Shown here one piece after another: positions 13,917 to 28,000 of a stretch of DNA of 64,000 bases. Both the position numbers and the translations under genes were made by a program. The notes below the pieces were generated by a model. The model worked only from the letters and a program-made list of their open reading frames with translations, was not told where the DNA came from and searched no databases. Position 1 is the first letter of the stretch, and each line of letters starts with the position of its first letter. Origin of the DNA: Malurus cyaneus samueli (Eukaryota > Chordata > Aves > Passeriformes > Maluridae); NCBI GenBank assembly GCA_009741485.1, contig CM019216.1, forward strand, positions 27,421,741 to 27,485,740, written 5' to 3'.

Positions 13917-16900
13917 GGAATATATATAAATAAATATATGTATATACACAAGTAGAAAAGAAAAAATTCAGAGGTATTACTCTTCTGTGTCCATCAGGTC
14001 ACTGAACACATTTAATAGGTTTGCTTTCCTCTGCTCAAACCAAGAACAGAGAACAAATGTTCATTTTTATTTAAACTGGATACTGTGAATTTCAAAGAAG
14101 AATCAAAATGCAGGATATTTTCCTAATAAATTAGTATTAAAATTTTGAAAAATACATTTGACAATCAAAACTTTTTATTCAGAGTTGTATATAGTTAGTA
14201 GTTTCTGAATGTCAGTATTTGTGTCAGTATCTCCTCCCCAGTTGGAGAGGAGAACCATAACAGAAGCATATAGAAAATATAATATGAACAATGACAACTG
14301 TGGTAGCAATCTTTTGGAGTGAGTAGATGTATACATATGTTTGGAGAAGGACCTTACAACTGGATGTTATATATATTCATTAATTATAAATGTCTATTAC
14401 CAGACTCATAAGAATCCATCTGAATTTCACCCCCACTTTTTACCTACCTCTCCCAGTATCCTTTGTACTTTACCTGAATGGGAAGGTGAATACTTTACTG
14501 TTTTCACAGATGACAAAAGTGAAATACTTTATAATTATGCATTTTTACTGCCAGAGACTGCTCCTTCAGTTAAACAGATGAAGTTGCACTTAGTATCAGT
14601 TGCAAAATTCTAAAAAGCCAATTGTTAACTCTATTTTTTTAAGTATAAAAGCAAATCTATTGTGAAAAATATATTATGGACCTCTGAACGTAATTTCTTC
14701 TCATTTTTAAAATAAATTTTTTAATAAAATACCAATTTAATTTTAAAATCTTAAATAATAAATTATTAAAAATCATTGCAAAATAAATCATATTTTAATA
14801 GTCCTGATTCGAATTTCTGATTTCCTTGCACTATTTTAAATCTTATAAAATATTGCCATTTTTTAGAAGTAATATAATAACTTTCAGAAATGTTTAGGAA
14901 ATTATGCAGCTGTAAATTACATGAGTTGTCAGGGAAAATGCATGCCAAGCACTGCCATCCGTACTAATTTTTGACAAACACAACCTTTTATCTGTCAGCT
15001 CATTGCAAGTCTTGAGAACTCACACAAAGAAGGAGCTCTGTTGACTGTGGACTTGAACTTTGGAGTCCATGCAAAGCATGAAGGGACAGATTTGTTTACA
15101 TACTGAGATGGATGTTTATGCAAATCACAAGGTAAACAGGGAAAAACTGAAAAATGGGTGGTTTATTGGAAGAGACTTGGAGTCATTTCTCACTATTAGC
15201 AAACTTGTTCTCTGTGAAGCTGGCATTTATAATCTTGATGCTGGCACTCATATCAGGCTGTTAAGGGGGTTGAAAAATCTGTTGTCATGTTTGCTCATAT
15301 TCCATAATATGCTTTGGACAGATGATTCTCACAGGTTTAATCCATTTTTCTTATTCAAAGAAAAGGTGGGATTACGTGTTTGGCCAAAAAGGATATTCAG
15401 CACAAAGATGTTGGAAAACAAGTGATTATTGAGCTGAAGATGCTGTTACTGCTGTAATGAACTTGGCATTACTCTTTTTACGTAAGCCAAGAAGTTGAGA
15501 TCATTTTCCATAATTGAGATGAGAAAATTCACAGCATACACTTAAGTTCCAAAAGAAGAAGCTTTTTTTTCCTAAGTTTGCTTTTTAAGTGTCTAATTTC
15601 CAAGTTTATCCATAATAATCAAAGATTGGTTAATTTGAGAAATAAATTCTGAGACAGTGGGTCTGGGAGCTAGATTTCTTGAAATTGCTGATCAAATTAT
15701 TACAGTTTTTGTAGCTGAAATGTTTAGCATGCCTTAAGCAGTGGTAAATACCATTTTATTTGGCAGTGTATTGAAATATAACTTCTACAAAGAGAAACCT
15801 GTCTTCTTATTTAAATAATTATTGACCTTTTTTTTTTTTTTTTAGTGAACATGATGGCAACAACTGCACACTGTCAGTAACACAAGGCTCTCTTCCTGCA
15901 TAAAATGACTGGCTGCATTTTAAGCAAGAAATGAAAAGAGTTCCGAGGAGAGTGACAAAAGTAATTAGACTCAAGTAAAGATTTCCATATTGAAAAGTTT
16001 AAGTTCTAAAGGACATGAATAAGAAGAGACACAAAGGAGTAGAGTGTTAAGGAATAGATATTTGCCACCTGAAAGCTGTGGGGATTCTCCCACCTTCCTT
16101 TCTCTTGAGGATCTTTGTAGAAACCCAGAAACTGGAAAAAAAATATTCAGTTGCCTAACTCTGCTGTGTCAGTCCAAAATTTGCTTAGGTCCCTTTAATA
16201 TAAAATGCATACAAAGGCTGCACCTTTTATCTCACAAAATCTGGAAACACCTTCTTACCCCCTTTATAAACATTTTCCATGTTTTAGCAGCTCATCATTG
16301 TAGTTAGTCAGGGAGAACCAATGAGACCCTTCAGAAATGGTGGGCAGAGCCCACAGTCTCCATCACCTGCCTGACAAGTGACCACAGCCGTGTAAAAGCT
16401 GCTCTCCCCTCCTTCTCCTTCAGCAGCACTTGAAGCTTATGCCGTGGAGAAAACAGAAGCAGAGAAAGGGAGAAGTGAGTCCCAGCTTACCCAGTCTGGA
16501 AAGAGTCCAACAACCCTTCTTCCTCATATGTTGGTATGGCCACTCCTCCCTCCACCAGGAAAAATTCCCCATTGTGAGTCTCCAAGAGCTGCAGAGTCGT
16601 GGTCCATGGCTAGAGGATATATGAGTGGGCACATTGACCTTTCTTCTACAAGGATTTCACAGTGGGTATGGCAAGGGATGGCTGACAATGGATGCACCTG
16701 AGCCAAGGCTTTCTGCATCACATGTGCCAGGTATAGTGCTCTCCTTAAGGGACAATGTGGACATAAACATTGTCTATTTTTTACTGTTTATGTGATACTT
16801 GTATAGAGTCAGTTGTTATTTTCTGAACACTAGCACAGTCTTCTTTCCCTTGGATTATATCAGTAATATTTAAGGATACATCTATTTGAAAAACTGAGGC

Positions 16901-19900
16901 AATAATTCTGGAACACACTTTCAATATTCTATAATATTCAGAAAATGAGCTTTGTGAAAGTGAGTTTTCACATAGAGAAATGACTTTTCTGGCCTGAAGG
17001 TTACTTTAGAACTGCCTCAATGTGGAGGTTCCTGTTCAATCATTACATTGGGGCAAAGTACAGAAACCTTTTTATATCAGCATTTTTTCTTATCTCTTTA
17101 AAATATTGTGCCCCGTGCAAGAGACTGTTTGGGAAAATGCAAGACAGAAAAGCAGGTGTGTAAAGATACGTGCATGAAGGAGGTGAGCATAACTCCTCAT
17201 CCCTACACTGCCAGCATTTTCAGTTCTTCCATGGAGTCCACACTTCCTCTGCCTCTGTCAGATTGCCAGGCCACCCCACATCGTGCACGAATGCCTGCAC
17301 ATCAATAGGTGTGACTGTGTGGGTGTGCAGGAAGCAGCCAGCGTGGAGCAGGAATGTTGTGTTGATAGCCATGGCAGGTTTGTGTGGGTGAAGGGAGATG
17401 ATTTCCATGCATTTGGAAATCTAGGACAACAGGAAACAATGCTCACTAAAGCCATATGTAAGAAAAAGACAGCTCATCTATTAAGTTGTGATTCATTCAT
17501 GTGCCATTCATGTGCCAAAGCCCCATATCAAAATTCAGAGTAATTAATGTTGAGTCATGCAGACGAGGAGATGAACTCAGAGCTGGCACAGGTAAGAGCT
17601 GATAGAGCAGCAATCACCTGGGGTGGGGAGAAGGGAGGTGCCGCTTCAAAATCTTGGGCAAGGCCCAGGGCACACAGTGAAATCAAATTATCAGCATTTA
17701 TTTTAAAAGAAAATATTCCCTTTCTGTCTGGATATGAAGAAAACCTTAAAAATATAACAGGCTACCTGCTGTTTGGAGCACAGAGGATGTATTATCTTCC
17801 TTAGGAGTAAGCTGTCCTGCTATGACTCTCTCTGATACTTGTTTGCCAACTAAAGAAGGAACATGCTGTGGGAACAAGCAGAAGCAGAAGTGAGAAGGTC
17901 AAACAGCACAGTTTTATGCAAAGCTTGGCAGTTTGTTTTTTTTCTCTGGAGAGGCCCTGTCCATTCTGGGCGTGATAATCTTCACGCAGAAACATATCTG
18001 CTCACATTTTCTTGCTCTGCTTTGCGTGGTGACTTTGCAAAACTATGAAAAGATGATTTATGCATGACGTACAAGAGGGCTGGCTGTGACTCACAGTCAA
18101 GATGTACAAGTTCATTCAATGGAATGTTCCACACTACACCAGTTATTATTTGAATTCACTGCCTTGGCTGGAAATTCCTCCAGTGCTTTGCACAGCACAC
18201 AAATAAAGCACAGAGTTAACTAAGCTGCCTAAGTTAACTGGGAGCACAGCCAGGCCTCTTTAGGAGACTTGCCCTGAAACAGCGAGAGATGAAATGAAGT
18301 GCACTTTGGGGAGCTGCTAGCCCTCAGGAGGGTTCAAGGCGTCACAGTGTCCTGTCAGCACTGCCTAGTGAATCCAGTATTTCCAGGCATGTCCCTGTGC
18401 AGCAGAGGCTCAAAGCTGAGGTGGTTGCAAGGGAATGAAGTCTCATTCCCAGGCTGGGGTGTGCTGCACCTCTTCCTTGGCCTGTTGCTGCTTTTGCAAT
18501 GCTCCTGTGTGCCAGGATGGAGTCTGTCACTGTAGACCAGATTTTTGTGGATCTTCAGCATCTGTTCTTTTCTCTATCAGGAGTGTGACATTCCTGTTGG
18601 CTATTTAAACCGGAATTGACAGGCAGCCAGGTTCTTCCTACATGTGTTTATTGTGGCAGCTCCCCATTTTCTTTTTTAGAATGTATGGAATTCATAGAAG
18701 TGCATGGACCTTGACACAATCAGTTAAATAAAAAAATTTAATGCTCACCAAATACATAACACATTGGGAAATAAAACGGATTTAGTAAGATTTTGGTCTT
18801 GTTAGTATCTAAGTGATTAAATGCATCTTTGGGTAATAGATTTCCATTATTACTCTGAAAGAAAAATAAATACTTTCAGTCACTAGCTAAAATAAAACTG
18901 GTATTATTATTTTGCAAGTAACTGATTTCACAAGCTTGCTTAGGAAGTATTGATTTGAGATTTTGAGAATCTGGAAATGAAAAAATTACAAAATAAAACA
19001 ATTCATTAAGAAGTGCTTATGATTAACTTTTCTTACCCCTCTGTAGAAAACTTGTGCTGCTGGTGGTTGCTTTGCAAGTGAGTCTGTTCTTGGTCTCACA
19101 TGGGGACAGGGAGACAAAAGCTGTAAAGCTGAGGGTGGGACAGAAATCCATTTATTGGCTACTCCAGGCTTACAACCTCTTTTTTCCCTTAATAGAAAGA
19201 AAATTCTAATTTGAACACATCAGAAATACCTGAAAATATGTGTCAAAGGACTGTAGAGAGATAGATCCTGTTTTCTATATTATAGATAACGGATGCAGTT
19301 TAGTATCTATATACTGTTTATTATCTTCATAAATTATCTACGAAGGTGATGACTAAAAGCAGTCGTGATGAGAAATTTTTCAATAAACCTTCTCCATTTA
19401 AACTACACTTACAACTTTTAAAACTTTTTATATTTTCAATGTTCAAAATGTGTTTCAAATAATTCCAAATACCATTGATCATGAAAACCTCTTATCTCAC
19501 TAAATTAAAGAAGAGTTTCTGACCTTTAAGCAGCTACTCAAGAATGCATTATCTTGTTTTCATAATCTTTTTTCTGTTAGAAAAGTGGGTGTCATGTGAG
19601 TCATTTCTTTTTGAGTTGCATAAGCCAAAGACTTGTGTATGACAGCTGGCCAAATTAACTTCCCAATTAATATAAATACATTAACACAAATAGCTACTTT
19701 CCTTAGGGAAAAAAAAAATTACCTTGCTATACATAATATGCACTCAGACAATAAGGGACCAAAAAATTACTACCTAGAGTGTGTCAAGCTGTAAAAAGAG
19801 ATATACTGTCTCAAACATTTAAATAAACAAGGTTTTCATCCAAGAAAGAGATGACAAATTATACAAACAACCTTGGCAGAAAATTTGGAATGGTCAAGGC

Positions 19901-19994
19901 TTGTTTTGAGATGAAAGCACTCAAGATGTTCCTAGCAGAAAAAAAGTTTCCAGTAAAAAATAACTTCAACATCCTTTTCAAAAATGGAAAATTG
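13915..19994. other. intergenic, no gene seen
   Basis: Very AT-rich from 14600 to 14900. The 121-codon frame at 15060-15425 has no recognisable motif. A cluster of overlapping short frames on both strands at 16420-17540 reflects slightly higher GC content. Nothing else identifiable. Confidence 0.55.
15828..15843. repeat. T16 homopolymer
   Basis: Sixteen T followed by AG, resembling a 3' splice site. No downstream exon is recognisable. Confidence 0.85.
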
Positions 19995-20340
19995 GTGCAA
20001 TGAAAGAGTCATGGTGCTGAGGGAGTGATGGGCCTGACTGTCTCTGCCCACCTCCCGGGGTCTGCCTGCCCTGAACCCCATGTCAGCCCCCTGGAGCCAC
20101 CATTCCCTGCTCCAGGGGTGCTGTGGCAGGGCTGCTCTCCATGGGCCCTGCTGAGCTGGACCCCACATCCCAGCCTGGCCACAGCCCATGCCCATGGAGG
20201 CTCCCAATTCCCGGGGCTGGGGCTGCCTCCGTTCCCTGCTGCTCCTGGCCCTGGCTGCCAGACCCTTCCCTGCCAGACCATTGGGGACACCCCTGCCACT
20301 CCCACCCCCAGGGAGCTGCCCTGGGTGCCAGAATAGGGTG
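19995..20340. other. GC-rich, CpG-poor block of unknown origin
   Basis: About 340 bp of clearly GC-rich sequence within AT-rich DNA on both sides. It is dominated by CCTGG, CCCTG and CAGCC words with few CpG. Several frames on both strands are open by composition, including one starting with a leucine-rich stretch that imitates a signal peptide. None resembles a protein I know. It could be an inserted and decayed GC-rich repeat or retroelement piece. It is not a typical promoter island. Confidence 0.6.
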
Positions 20341-20789
20341 GCTGCATCACAGTGCTGCTTTCAGTTCTGCAAAATCATACACATACATACCTCAGCCAGA
20401 TTTCTTCACAGAGTTTTTTTTTAAATTGAAAAATTTATGCGTAGAACATAAACACATTAGAAAGCCTGCCTTCCTGACGTAAAGAGCATATGCATGCAAG
20501 TTCTGGAAAGGCAGAGATTTCCCATCCTTCCCCTCAATCAGAGGAACAGCAACTGTCAGATTTTATGGACTGTTTCTTGACCAATAGCAGGTACCTTCAC
20601 AATCTGTGGTTTATAATGCATTTTTAACCCCCAACAAAAAACTTCCAGTTGGTATGTCAAATGAATCACAATGTTCAAGGTGTGCCTAGTGCTTCTAGTG
20701 CACATTAGAAAGAACTACAGGGAAAGCTGAAGAAAATAAAAATTGCAAAATGGAGCAACACACAGTCTGTGTGCTTACCTGCCAGCTTG
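20341..20789. other. intergenic, nothing identified
   Basis: About 450 bp of AT-rich sequence between the GC-rich block and the antisense CR1 relic. No feature is visible. Confidence 0.5.
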
Positions 20790-21860
20790 TGAGGGCGTGT
20801 TCCACCCCATCTCCAGGTCATCAATAGATGTGTTAAACAGTTTTGACCCCAGCATCAGTCCCTGGGGAACGTTTTGACCCCAACGTCAGTCCCTGGGGAA
20901 CACCACTTATTACTAGACACCAACTTTATGCAAACTCCGTAAGCTCATTTTTTCACCCACATTACAGTCTACCTATCTGGAACAAACCTCCTCAGTTTGT
21001 CTATTAAAATGCTGTCAGAAAATGTGGTGAAAATCTTGCTGAAGTCCAGGTCAATGTCATCTGCTGCTCTCCCATTGTTCACAAGGCCAGCCATTTCATC
21101 AGAAGATAATCATGATAACCAGGCATGATTTGTTGTTCATAAATCCATGATGGGCATTCACAGTTGCTTTCTGGGCCTCCATACCCTTGGAAATGGCTTC
21201 CAAGTTAATTTGCTCCAAAACTCACCCAGGAACTGACTTTGACTTGGGGCCAGGTGTCCTGTAGCTGTCCTGTAGGTAGAGCTTCCTTTGTGCCTTTTAG
21301 AAGTGCCTTTTTCTGGTCCCTGGGAAACTCCCCTGTCCTTCATGGCCTTTTCAAAGCTGATTGAGCCCGGTTTTGCCATACAATTGCCAGTTCCCTCAGC
21401 ATGCAGACTGCACCTATGAACATCTTTACATCCAAAGTGCTTAAGTAGCTCATAACTCAATCCTTTTTTAGTATGGTAGTGTGTCTCACCCTCAGCAGAG
21501 AGCTGGAGATGTCTGGGGAAATACCTGTTCAGTAAAGACTGAGGTGAAGAAGGTACTTACCTGTGGTTTTCATGTTCTGTTTCAACCATCCCATTCAGCA
21601 GTCAGTCACATTTTTCTGATCTTCATTTTGCTGACAAGATACCTACAGGAAAACTTTTTTGTATTTCTCACCAGGTTTAAATCCAGCTGAGCTTTGGCTT
21701 TTCCCTGCATGCCTGGGCAACGCCTTTGCACTCCTCCCCTGTAACCTGGACCCACTTTCACCTTATGTACTCTTTAGTCCAGTGATGTGCTCTGCTTTCA
21801 ACCAAGCTGGCTCCCAGTCATGCCAGCTAGATTCCCTGTTTAAGCACACTCGGGAGTTTT
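20790..21860 (-). repeat. CR1-type LINE fragment (reverse-transcriptase region), minus strand
   Basis: On the minus strand the segment follows the avian CR1-like ORF2 order. 'ccaggtttaaatccagctg' near 21671 and 'cagtaaagactgaggtgaag' near 21531 mark the upstream part. 'cttgctgaagtccaggt' near 21036 corresponds to the region before the KAFD motif, and 'gtccctggggaac' near 20850-20901 to the VPQG motif of reverse transcriptase. The frame is broken by many stops and gaps, so it is a dead relic. It is the only antisense CR1 in the window. A 31-bp internal tandem duplication lies at 20840-20901. Confidence 0.75.
20840..20901. repeat. 31-bp tandem duplication inside the CR1 relic
   Basis: Two adjacent copies of GTTTTGACCCC...CAGTCCCTGGGGAAC lie at 20840-20870 and 20871-20901. 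They differ at only two positions (AGCATC versus AACGTC). The near identity against a diverged background shows a local duplication after the LINE inserted. Confidence 0.9.
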
Positions 21861-24800
21861 GGACAAAAACCAAATGTTAACTTGTTTTATACAAGTTTTT
21901 TGGTTATAAAACATGTAGGTATTTTCAATAGTTATTTTGAATGTCTTTGATGTGCATGAGTCAAGGATGTACCTCCTTTGTCTTGCAGATTCATCAATAA
22001 TAATATTTTTAATGAAAATACCTATCTAAATCTTTTCTTCTTCCTAGATTTCTCATATTTATTTCTTACAGCTAAGAGCCTAAGAGCCTTTCGTGCTTCC
22101 CTTGTGTACAGATGTATAATAAAGTAACAGCCTGTTAATTTAGATAAATGCCATCAGCCTGTGTAAGTAAAAGAACATGGTAAGTCATCTAACAAGTAAC
22201 ACTCCTCTACAGTAGTCATCTTAACTCTTTTATTGAGTATTTGAATCTCACATTGCTTAACTGTTTCATCTTCATTAGTCACCTATTTAATTTTATTCTT
22301 GTCTTCTATTCTGACACATCTTCTGTTCTACTACACCTAATGTGTTTTCATATATCTGATGTGTTCTAATACACAGATACAAGGGTTGTGCTCATAAAAG
22401 TTATTGAGTCACTGATGGGTAGAAACATGTATATTTTTATGGTTTGTTTCAACCATTGTAAGTCAAACACAAATGACCTCCTCTCATTTACTGCTCTGGC
22501 TGCCATTTAAAATGAAAAAAAAAAAAATGAAGAAAATTAAAAAAAAAAATTGCAAAGCATTTTTTTACAAGGATTGGAAAAATCCATAGAAACCAAATAA
22601 TATGAATCATGAGATAACACATAATTATCTTTCAGCTCTCTTATTGTCTGTGTTTATGGCATGAAGGTTTTTTACCCTATGAATTGTAAAACTCCTTAAC
22701 CATGCATTCTGCCTTCCATCACCTCTTCATATCTCGCAAACTGAGCAGGAGGAGGATGTGTCACTGTGAAAGCTACACAGGTAACATTTAGGTAAGGACA
22801 GCATCTGGGAAGATTAATTTTTCATAAGTGATGTGTGGTGACTCAGTGCCTCTGTTTCGAAGTACTCCACCTCTGAATTGAGAGAATGACAGAGAAATTA
22901 TCTTTCCCATCTGAGCACCCCTGGCACACAATCTCATAACCATGGCCAGACTTGCATTCTTCTTTTGGCTCTGCTGTGTTGCATTGACCTTAACCCTGAC
23001 ACTCCTGGAGGTGCAAAGAAAGCTATTTCACCTAACTATCCCAAGTTCCCAAGACTGACAGCTCTTTATGAATGTGTCAGATGTAATTTCTTTAAAAGAC
23101 ATATAGGATATGTGGGTTGCAAAATATTACAAAACCCAGGTACTTTCACAATGTAAGCTTGTAGCTGCAAGTCAAATCTGTGCCTGAGCTAAAAGACACA
23201 CAGAGGTAGCAGTCAGCTTTTGAATCCCTTGTGCTTATACCAAGGGAGGATCACTGCCAGTCAGCCTAAAGATGCCTCATCTGGATTCCCATTGCAATCT
23301 GAGTGCAAATAGCAGATTTTTCTATAGTTCAGATTGTTTAAGCAAGTTATAGACTCAAAACCTACTGAAGGCCAATTGAGAGTTTTTCTTTACCAAGATA
23401 CCTTAAATTTCCAGCAGAACCAGCTTCTCTGTGTTAGCTGGCTGCACACATTCTTAAGGGTCTCTTTGCCCTATTTATTTGCAGGAGCGTTCCATTGGCT
23501 TGAAGCTTCAAAACCAATTTGTCATCTCTCTCAGTTCTGGTACTAAGTTAGTTCTAAGCATAAGTCCAATTCAAATAAAAATATTTCCTTGTGGAAGATA
23601 AAAAGCGAAGACACAAAGCTGCTGATACGGTGCCATCATTTTCTAGAAGGATCATTGCTTTTGGTCTGTCCTACCAGACAATACCTTCTGTAAAGTGGCT
23701 TATACTCACCTCTAACGCTTCTTGTATTTGTGGTAGTTGTTTCCATCTGTGCCACACTTTTGGAGATTACTGAGTTTTCACTTGACTGTTCAGCTGTGGT
23801 TAGTAATGATAAATAGCATCTGGTAACCTGAGAAAACTATCTAAATACTCCGGGTGCCTGAAGAGAGCTCTATTTCTATCCAGAAATTCTGTGTTTGTTC
23901 CACTGGATCATGAAAGTCTTTGTGACAAATGCAGATATTCTTTTGATGGGTGTTACATGACCTCTGTTAAAAGAAACTGAACGTGATCCCCAATAAAAAA
24001 ACGAAACTGGACATGTCTTCTTTGGAAATGAGAATGAATCTTCTAAGCTGATAAATAAGAATAAAGGGCAAAAGTGACCTTGAAAATTTTGCACATGATT
24101 GTTGGGTGTGTACCATGTCAGGTCCCTGACTGTGAAGAAAATGATTGAAAGCAATTTCCCTTTTTTTTTTGCATTTACTTCAACGTGGCTGACAGCATTT
24201 AGCTGACTTCCCTAGTGAGGCCGGATCAAGCTGACACTTGTTTAATTTTAAAACATGAGTAACTAACTCCACTTGCTTCAGCACCACCAGACATTACAAA
24301 AACCAAGGTTCTCACCAGCTTGTGGATGATAATGTGGATCACCTTTGCAGCAGGTCCAAAATGACAGTGTAAAATCTGAGAACTGCTAAAGCAGACAGAG
24401 TGGTTTTTTCATGCCAGTTTATGTGACCTTCAGCCCTGGCTGCTCAGGGCTTTCCTTCCACCTCTGCTGCCCTGGCAAACCACTCATTGCATATGAGCAG
24501 TTTGGGTAAAGAACCAACAGAAAAGTATTTGCTTTGTATTTAGTCAGAGTCATTCCACAATCATTTATTTCCTGGGATGATCTTCTCATGGAAGCAGAAG
24601 AAGCCAGCTTGTGTGGGGTGAAGGTTATTTAAAGCTTTGGAAGAGTAGTAATATAACAGCCCAGACATGAGGCCAGTAGAAGTTGCTGTAATACCACACC
24701 CAATAAGCAAAATATTACCAAAAATTACTTTCAACTGTCATTAGACTCATTAACCTTCATACTGGTGGTTTCTCTGAGACACCAGCTGGCTTCTTTCTTT

Positions 24801-27800
24801 TCATCCATCTGTAGAAATTATTCTGAGCTGTTAATACAATGAAACTAAACATGGTGAGGGGAACATTAGTGGTCTCAGGAATACAAAAAAACCTCCATGT
24901 CTTAAAAGTTCCAGGCTGTTCTAGTGGTAGTGGTTTGGGTTTTGGTTTGTTGTTTTTGCAAGGCAGCCCACAATATTAAAATAAGCAGGTCCATCAGAGT
25001 CGTAATGTTTCCCTGTAGTTTAAACTATGCAGACAAGTAAAACAATTGACCTAACAGTGTTCTTTCAATTTTATACTAATTTTGATTTATAAGAACCAGC
25101 TGTTTTGGCTCCAAGGCACTGCTGGAAATTAATAAGTAAGCCATTTAAAAAACTTGAAATGACTACATGAAGCACAGAGCAATAAAGGAACAGGGGTTTG
25201 GATCTGAAATACACAGGGATTTTAGCTCCTTTACATGAAAACTCACTCAAGAGTGAACCATTTGAACCCTCCTTTGCTTCGGTGCCTTTTCTAGTCAAAA
25301 GACTAACTGTTCTGCTAGAATCCTAGATTTCTGTTCCAAAGATCTTCATACAACCTCTTGTGGTTGACACTTAAAACTCAGTAAGACTCACAAGAATCTG
25401 TCCTCTACCAGTCTTAATGCATGACCCATCTGAGAGTCCTGCAAAAGTACTGTCGATGGTTTTTTCCTAAATCTTGGTACCTGTGCTCCTAGTCCAGGAG
25501 ACTCTTTCTTAGCTGGCTGGTTTCTTTCAATCCTGTTTTTAGGATCTACATAAGTACCTACAGGTTGAAAGTGGAGCTAATGAAGAATTTGGAGAATTAA
25601 AATCAAAATGTAGGTAATGCCCACCAATGCTTTTATTTGTACTAAAGTCTTTGGGCAGGTCTGTTTTTATCAGAACAATTCCTGGGACACCTATAATTGT
25701 TATTTTTTGTGGACTGAAGTGGGATTCTCATTACTTCAAACTGTTTAGATCCACCTTCTAGTACGCTTTCCATCCAAGTCCCAGTCCAGTGTGCAGGTGC
25801 AGAAGAATTTACTAGAATCATGTCTTTATCTTACATCAAATGTTATTTAAAGTTGCTTTATGGAAAGCTCTTCTGCAATTCTGACCTCTGATTTCTCAGA
25901 CATCAGTATTTTTCATGTCCAGACTATGCTTTTTGGTTTTTAATATTAAAAAAATGCAGTTTTGTCATGTTTATACTCTTAATTTTCTTGCATAATTTGA
26001 CTTCCAGAGAATAACTGGCAGCTAGAAAACAATATTACCAGCATAAATATTTCGTATAAAATAATGTCCTTTCTTCACTGTTCCATTTCCCTCTTACACC
26101 ATTCAGATTTATTATTTTCCCTCTTTCTTGATTTTCTTTTAAATGCATCTTCCTGAAAATAATGGCAACACCACCAAGGGGATCCCTTGCTTTTCTTCAC
26201 ATTGCATTGTACCTATGATTTTAGGTATTCTCATAAAACAGAATATTTGTGCTGAAGAGCAGAGACCAACAGAAATATGAATATCAGAACTGGGAACAGA
26301 AATATCATCAGAAATCAAATCTCCTTTTAAATGCTCTTGGTATGAGGAACAACACACTGAATGAGGGGGACAATTCCTGTTGTCTAACTATGCTGCACAC
26401 TTCCATAAAGGCTTCATTAAGTCTATTTTTGCCCCTGCTTCCAAGCTGTTCCAGTTTAGTTTTAAAAACTGAATGTGCATTCTTACATATTTATGCGACT
26501 GCAGCGCTCAGTTTAGGTCTCAGCTGCAGGCAGATGAGCAATTCTAATGCTACAAGGACAAAAAACATGTATGGAGGCAGAGAAGGTTAAAATTAGAGGG
26601 GCTGTTTGCTACTTGTCACATGCTGTTTCAGTTTGCATCGGCAGCTCCATGTATGTTATACTATAAAAAGATTAGTCAAAGCCAATGAAAAGAAAATATT
26701 GAAACTGGAACACACTGGAAAGGAAAAAAAATAACTGTGTACCATTAACAGCACAAACCTTTACGCTCAAGCACATGTTTTCTTAATGTTTTTTTGTGGT
26801 GTTTTGCCCACTTTATTAATAAAGTTAGAGCATGTCTTCAGGGAAAGCAACTGGATTACAAAATTACAGCTTTTAATTATAGGCAGTAATTTAATTATTG
26901 GCAAAAAAAAAACCCCACAAATATATTGGAACACAATGCTTCCACAGAAAGGATAAATAGTTAAAATCACTGTGCATGATCATACTTAGAAACTTATGTT
27001 TGAATCACTGATTCTGATAAAAGAGATGTGTGCAGTAAGACCAAACCACCATGACATATGATTACATTAAATAGACACAGTAAAACTCTCACAGCAGCTG
27101 TATTTATAACACTCAGAAGAAGCAAGTGGCCTTTTTAGTGAAGGCTTTTCAGGTGATGACTTCATTTTTCTCTGCTGCTCTTTAGAGCTTATGAGTGAAA
27201 TGGTGATGAAAGAATACTGAATAAATCCATGATTAAGGACCAGACCCTGATGTCTGGGAGAAAACTGGGAGGGATTGGGGCAGAATCTTGACCCGGCAGA
27301 ATTCTAACTGCTGATAAGGTTGATTTTGTTAGAAAATAATTCCAAATATTAGGGAATATTTCACATTATCTTTCTATTAATTAAAAAAGAAGTGTTTTGG
27401 GATGATAGTTTGGTTTAATTTTCTATCTTTCCTGAATTAAGAAGTCTAGCATTATATTGTGACTCTTTCAGTGTGTGGTTTTATTAACATTTGATTAATA
27501 CATTAAAAAATTAGGAGCAACTTCTTTGATTATAGAATGATATTTCAGAAATCAGGTGTTAAAGTATTTGTGTATTGTTTTTTTTTAAATATTAATTTTC
27601 ACTTCTGCAGGTAAAAAGTTTGGGTCAAATGTTTTAGTGAACAACTTTTTTCCCAAAAAAGAGTTTTGGCCAAAAGAAAATAGTGTTTTTTGATGTAAAA
27701 AAACTCTAATATTTAACTCAGGAATGTAGAATCACTTTGCATAAACATTTTTAAATTATTTAATATCTTCATAACTCTTTATTTTCAAAACCATTCTTTC

Positions 27801-27979
27801 TTTAAGAATGTTTTCTGTATTTTTCTTCGCACAAGGATGAATCAGTTATTTGAAAGAAACTATTTTTTAATACATTTATAAATGGGCTACAAGTGAGCTT
27901 TATTTATAAATTCTGGCTTTTTCCAGATTAGTCTGCAGAAAGTCCACATTTATTCAGAATACACAGCCAGAAGAAAGGC

Positions 27980-28000
27980 CCACTGTACTCAGTACAGTGG
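27980..28000. repeat. hairpin, perfect 9-bp arms, 3-nt loop
   Basis: CCACTGTAC (27980-27988), loop TCA, then GTACAGTGG (27992-28000). No poly-U or adjoining longer stem marks it as a known RNA class. Confidence 0.9.

Noticed and set aside
15060..15425. 121-codon + strand frame
   Set aside because: No family similarity recognised and isolated from any splice or promoter signal.
15828..15845. T16-AG as a 3' splice site
   Set aside because: No downstream open frame or donor that forms a believable exon; homopolymers followed by AG are common.
20188..20424. Frame beginning with a signal-peptide-like leucine-rich segment
   Set aside because: Produced by CTG-rich composition of the GC-rich block; other frames and the opposite strand are equally open.
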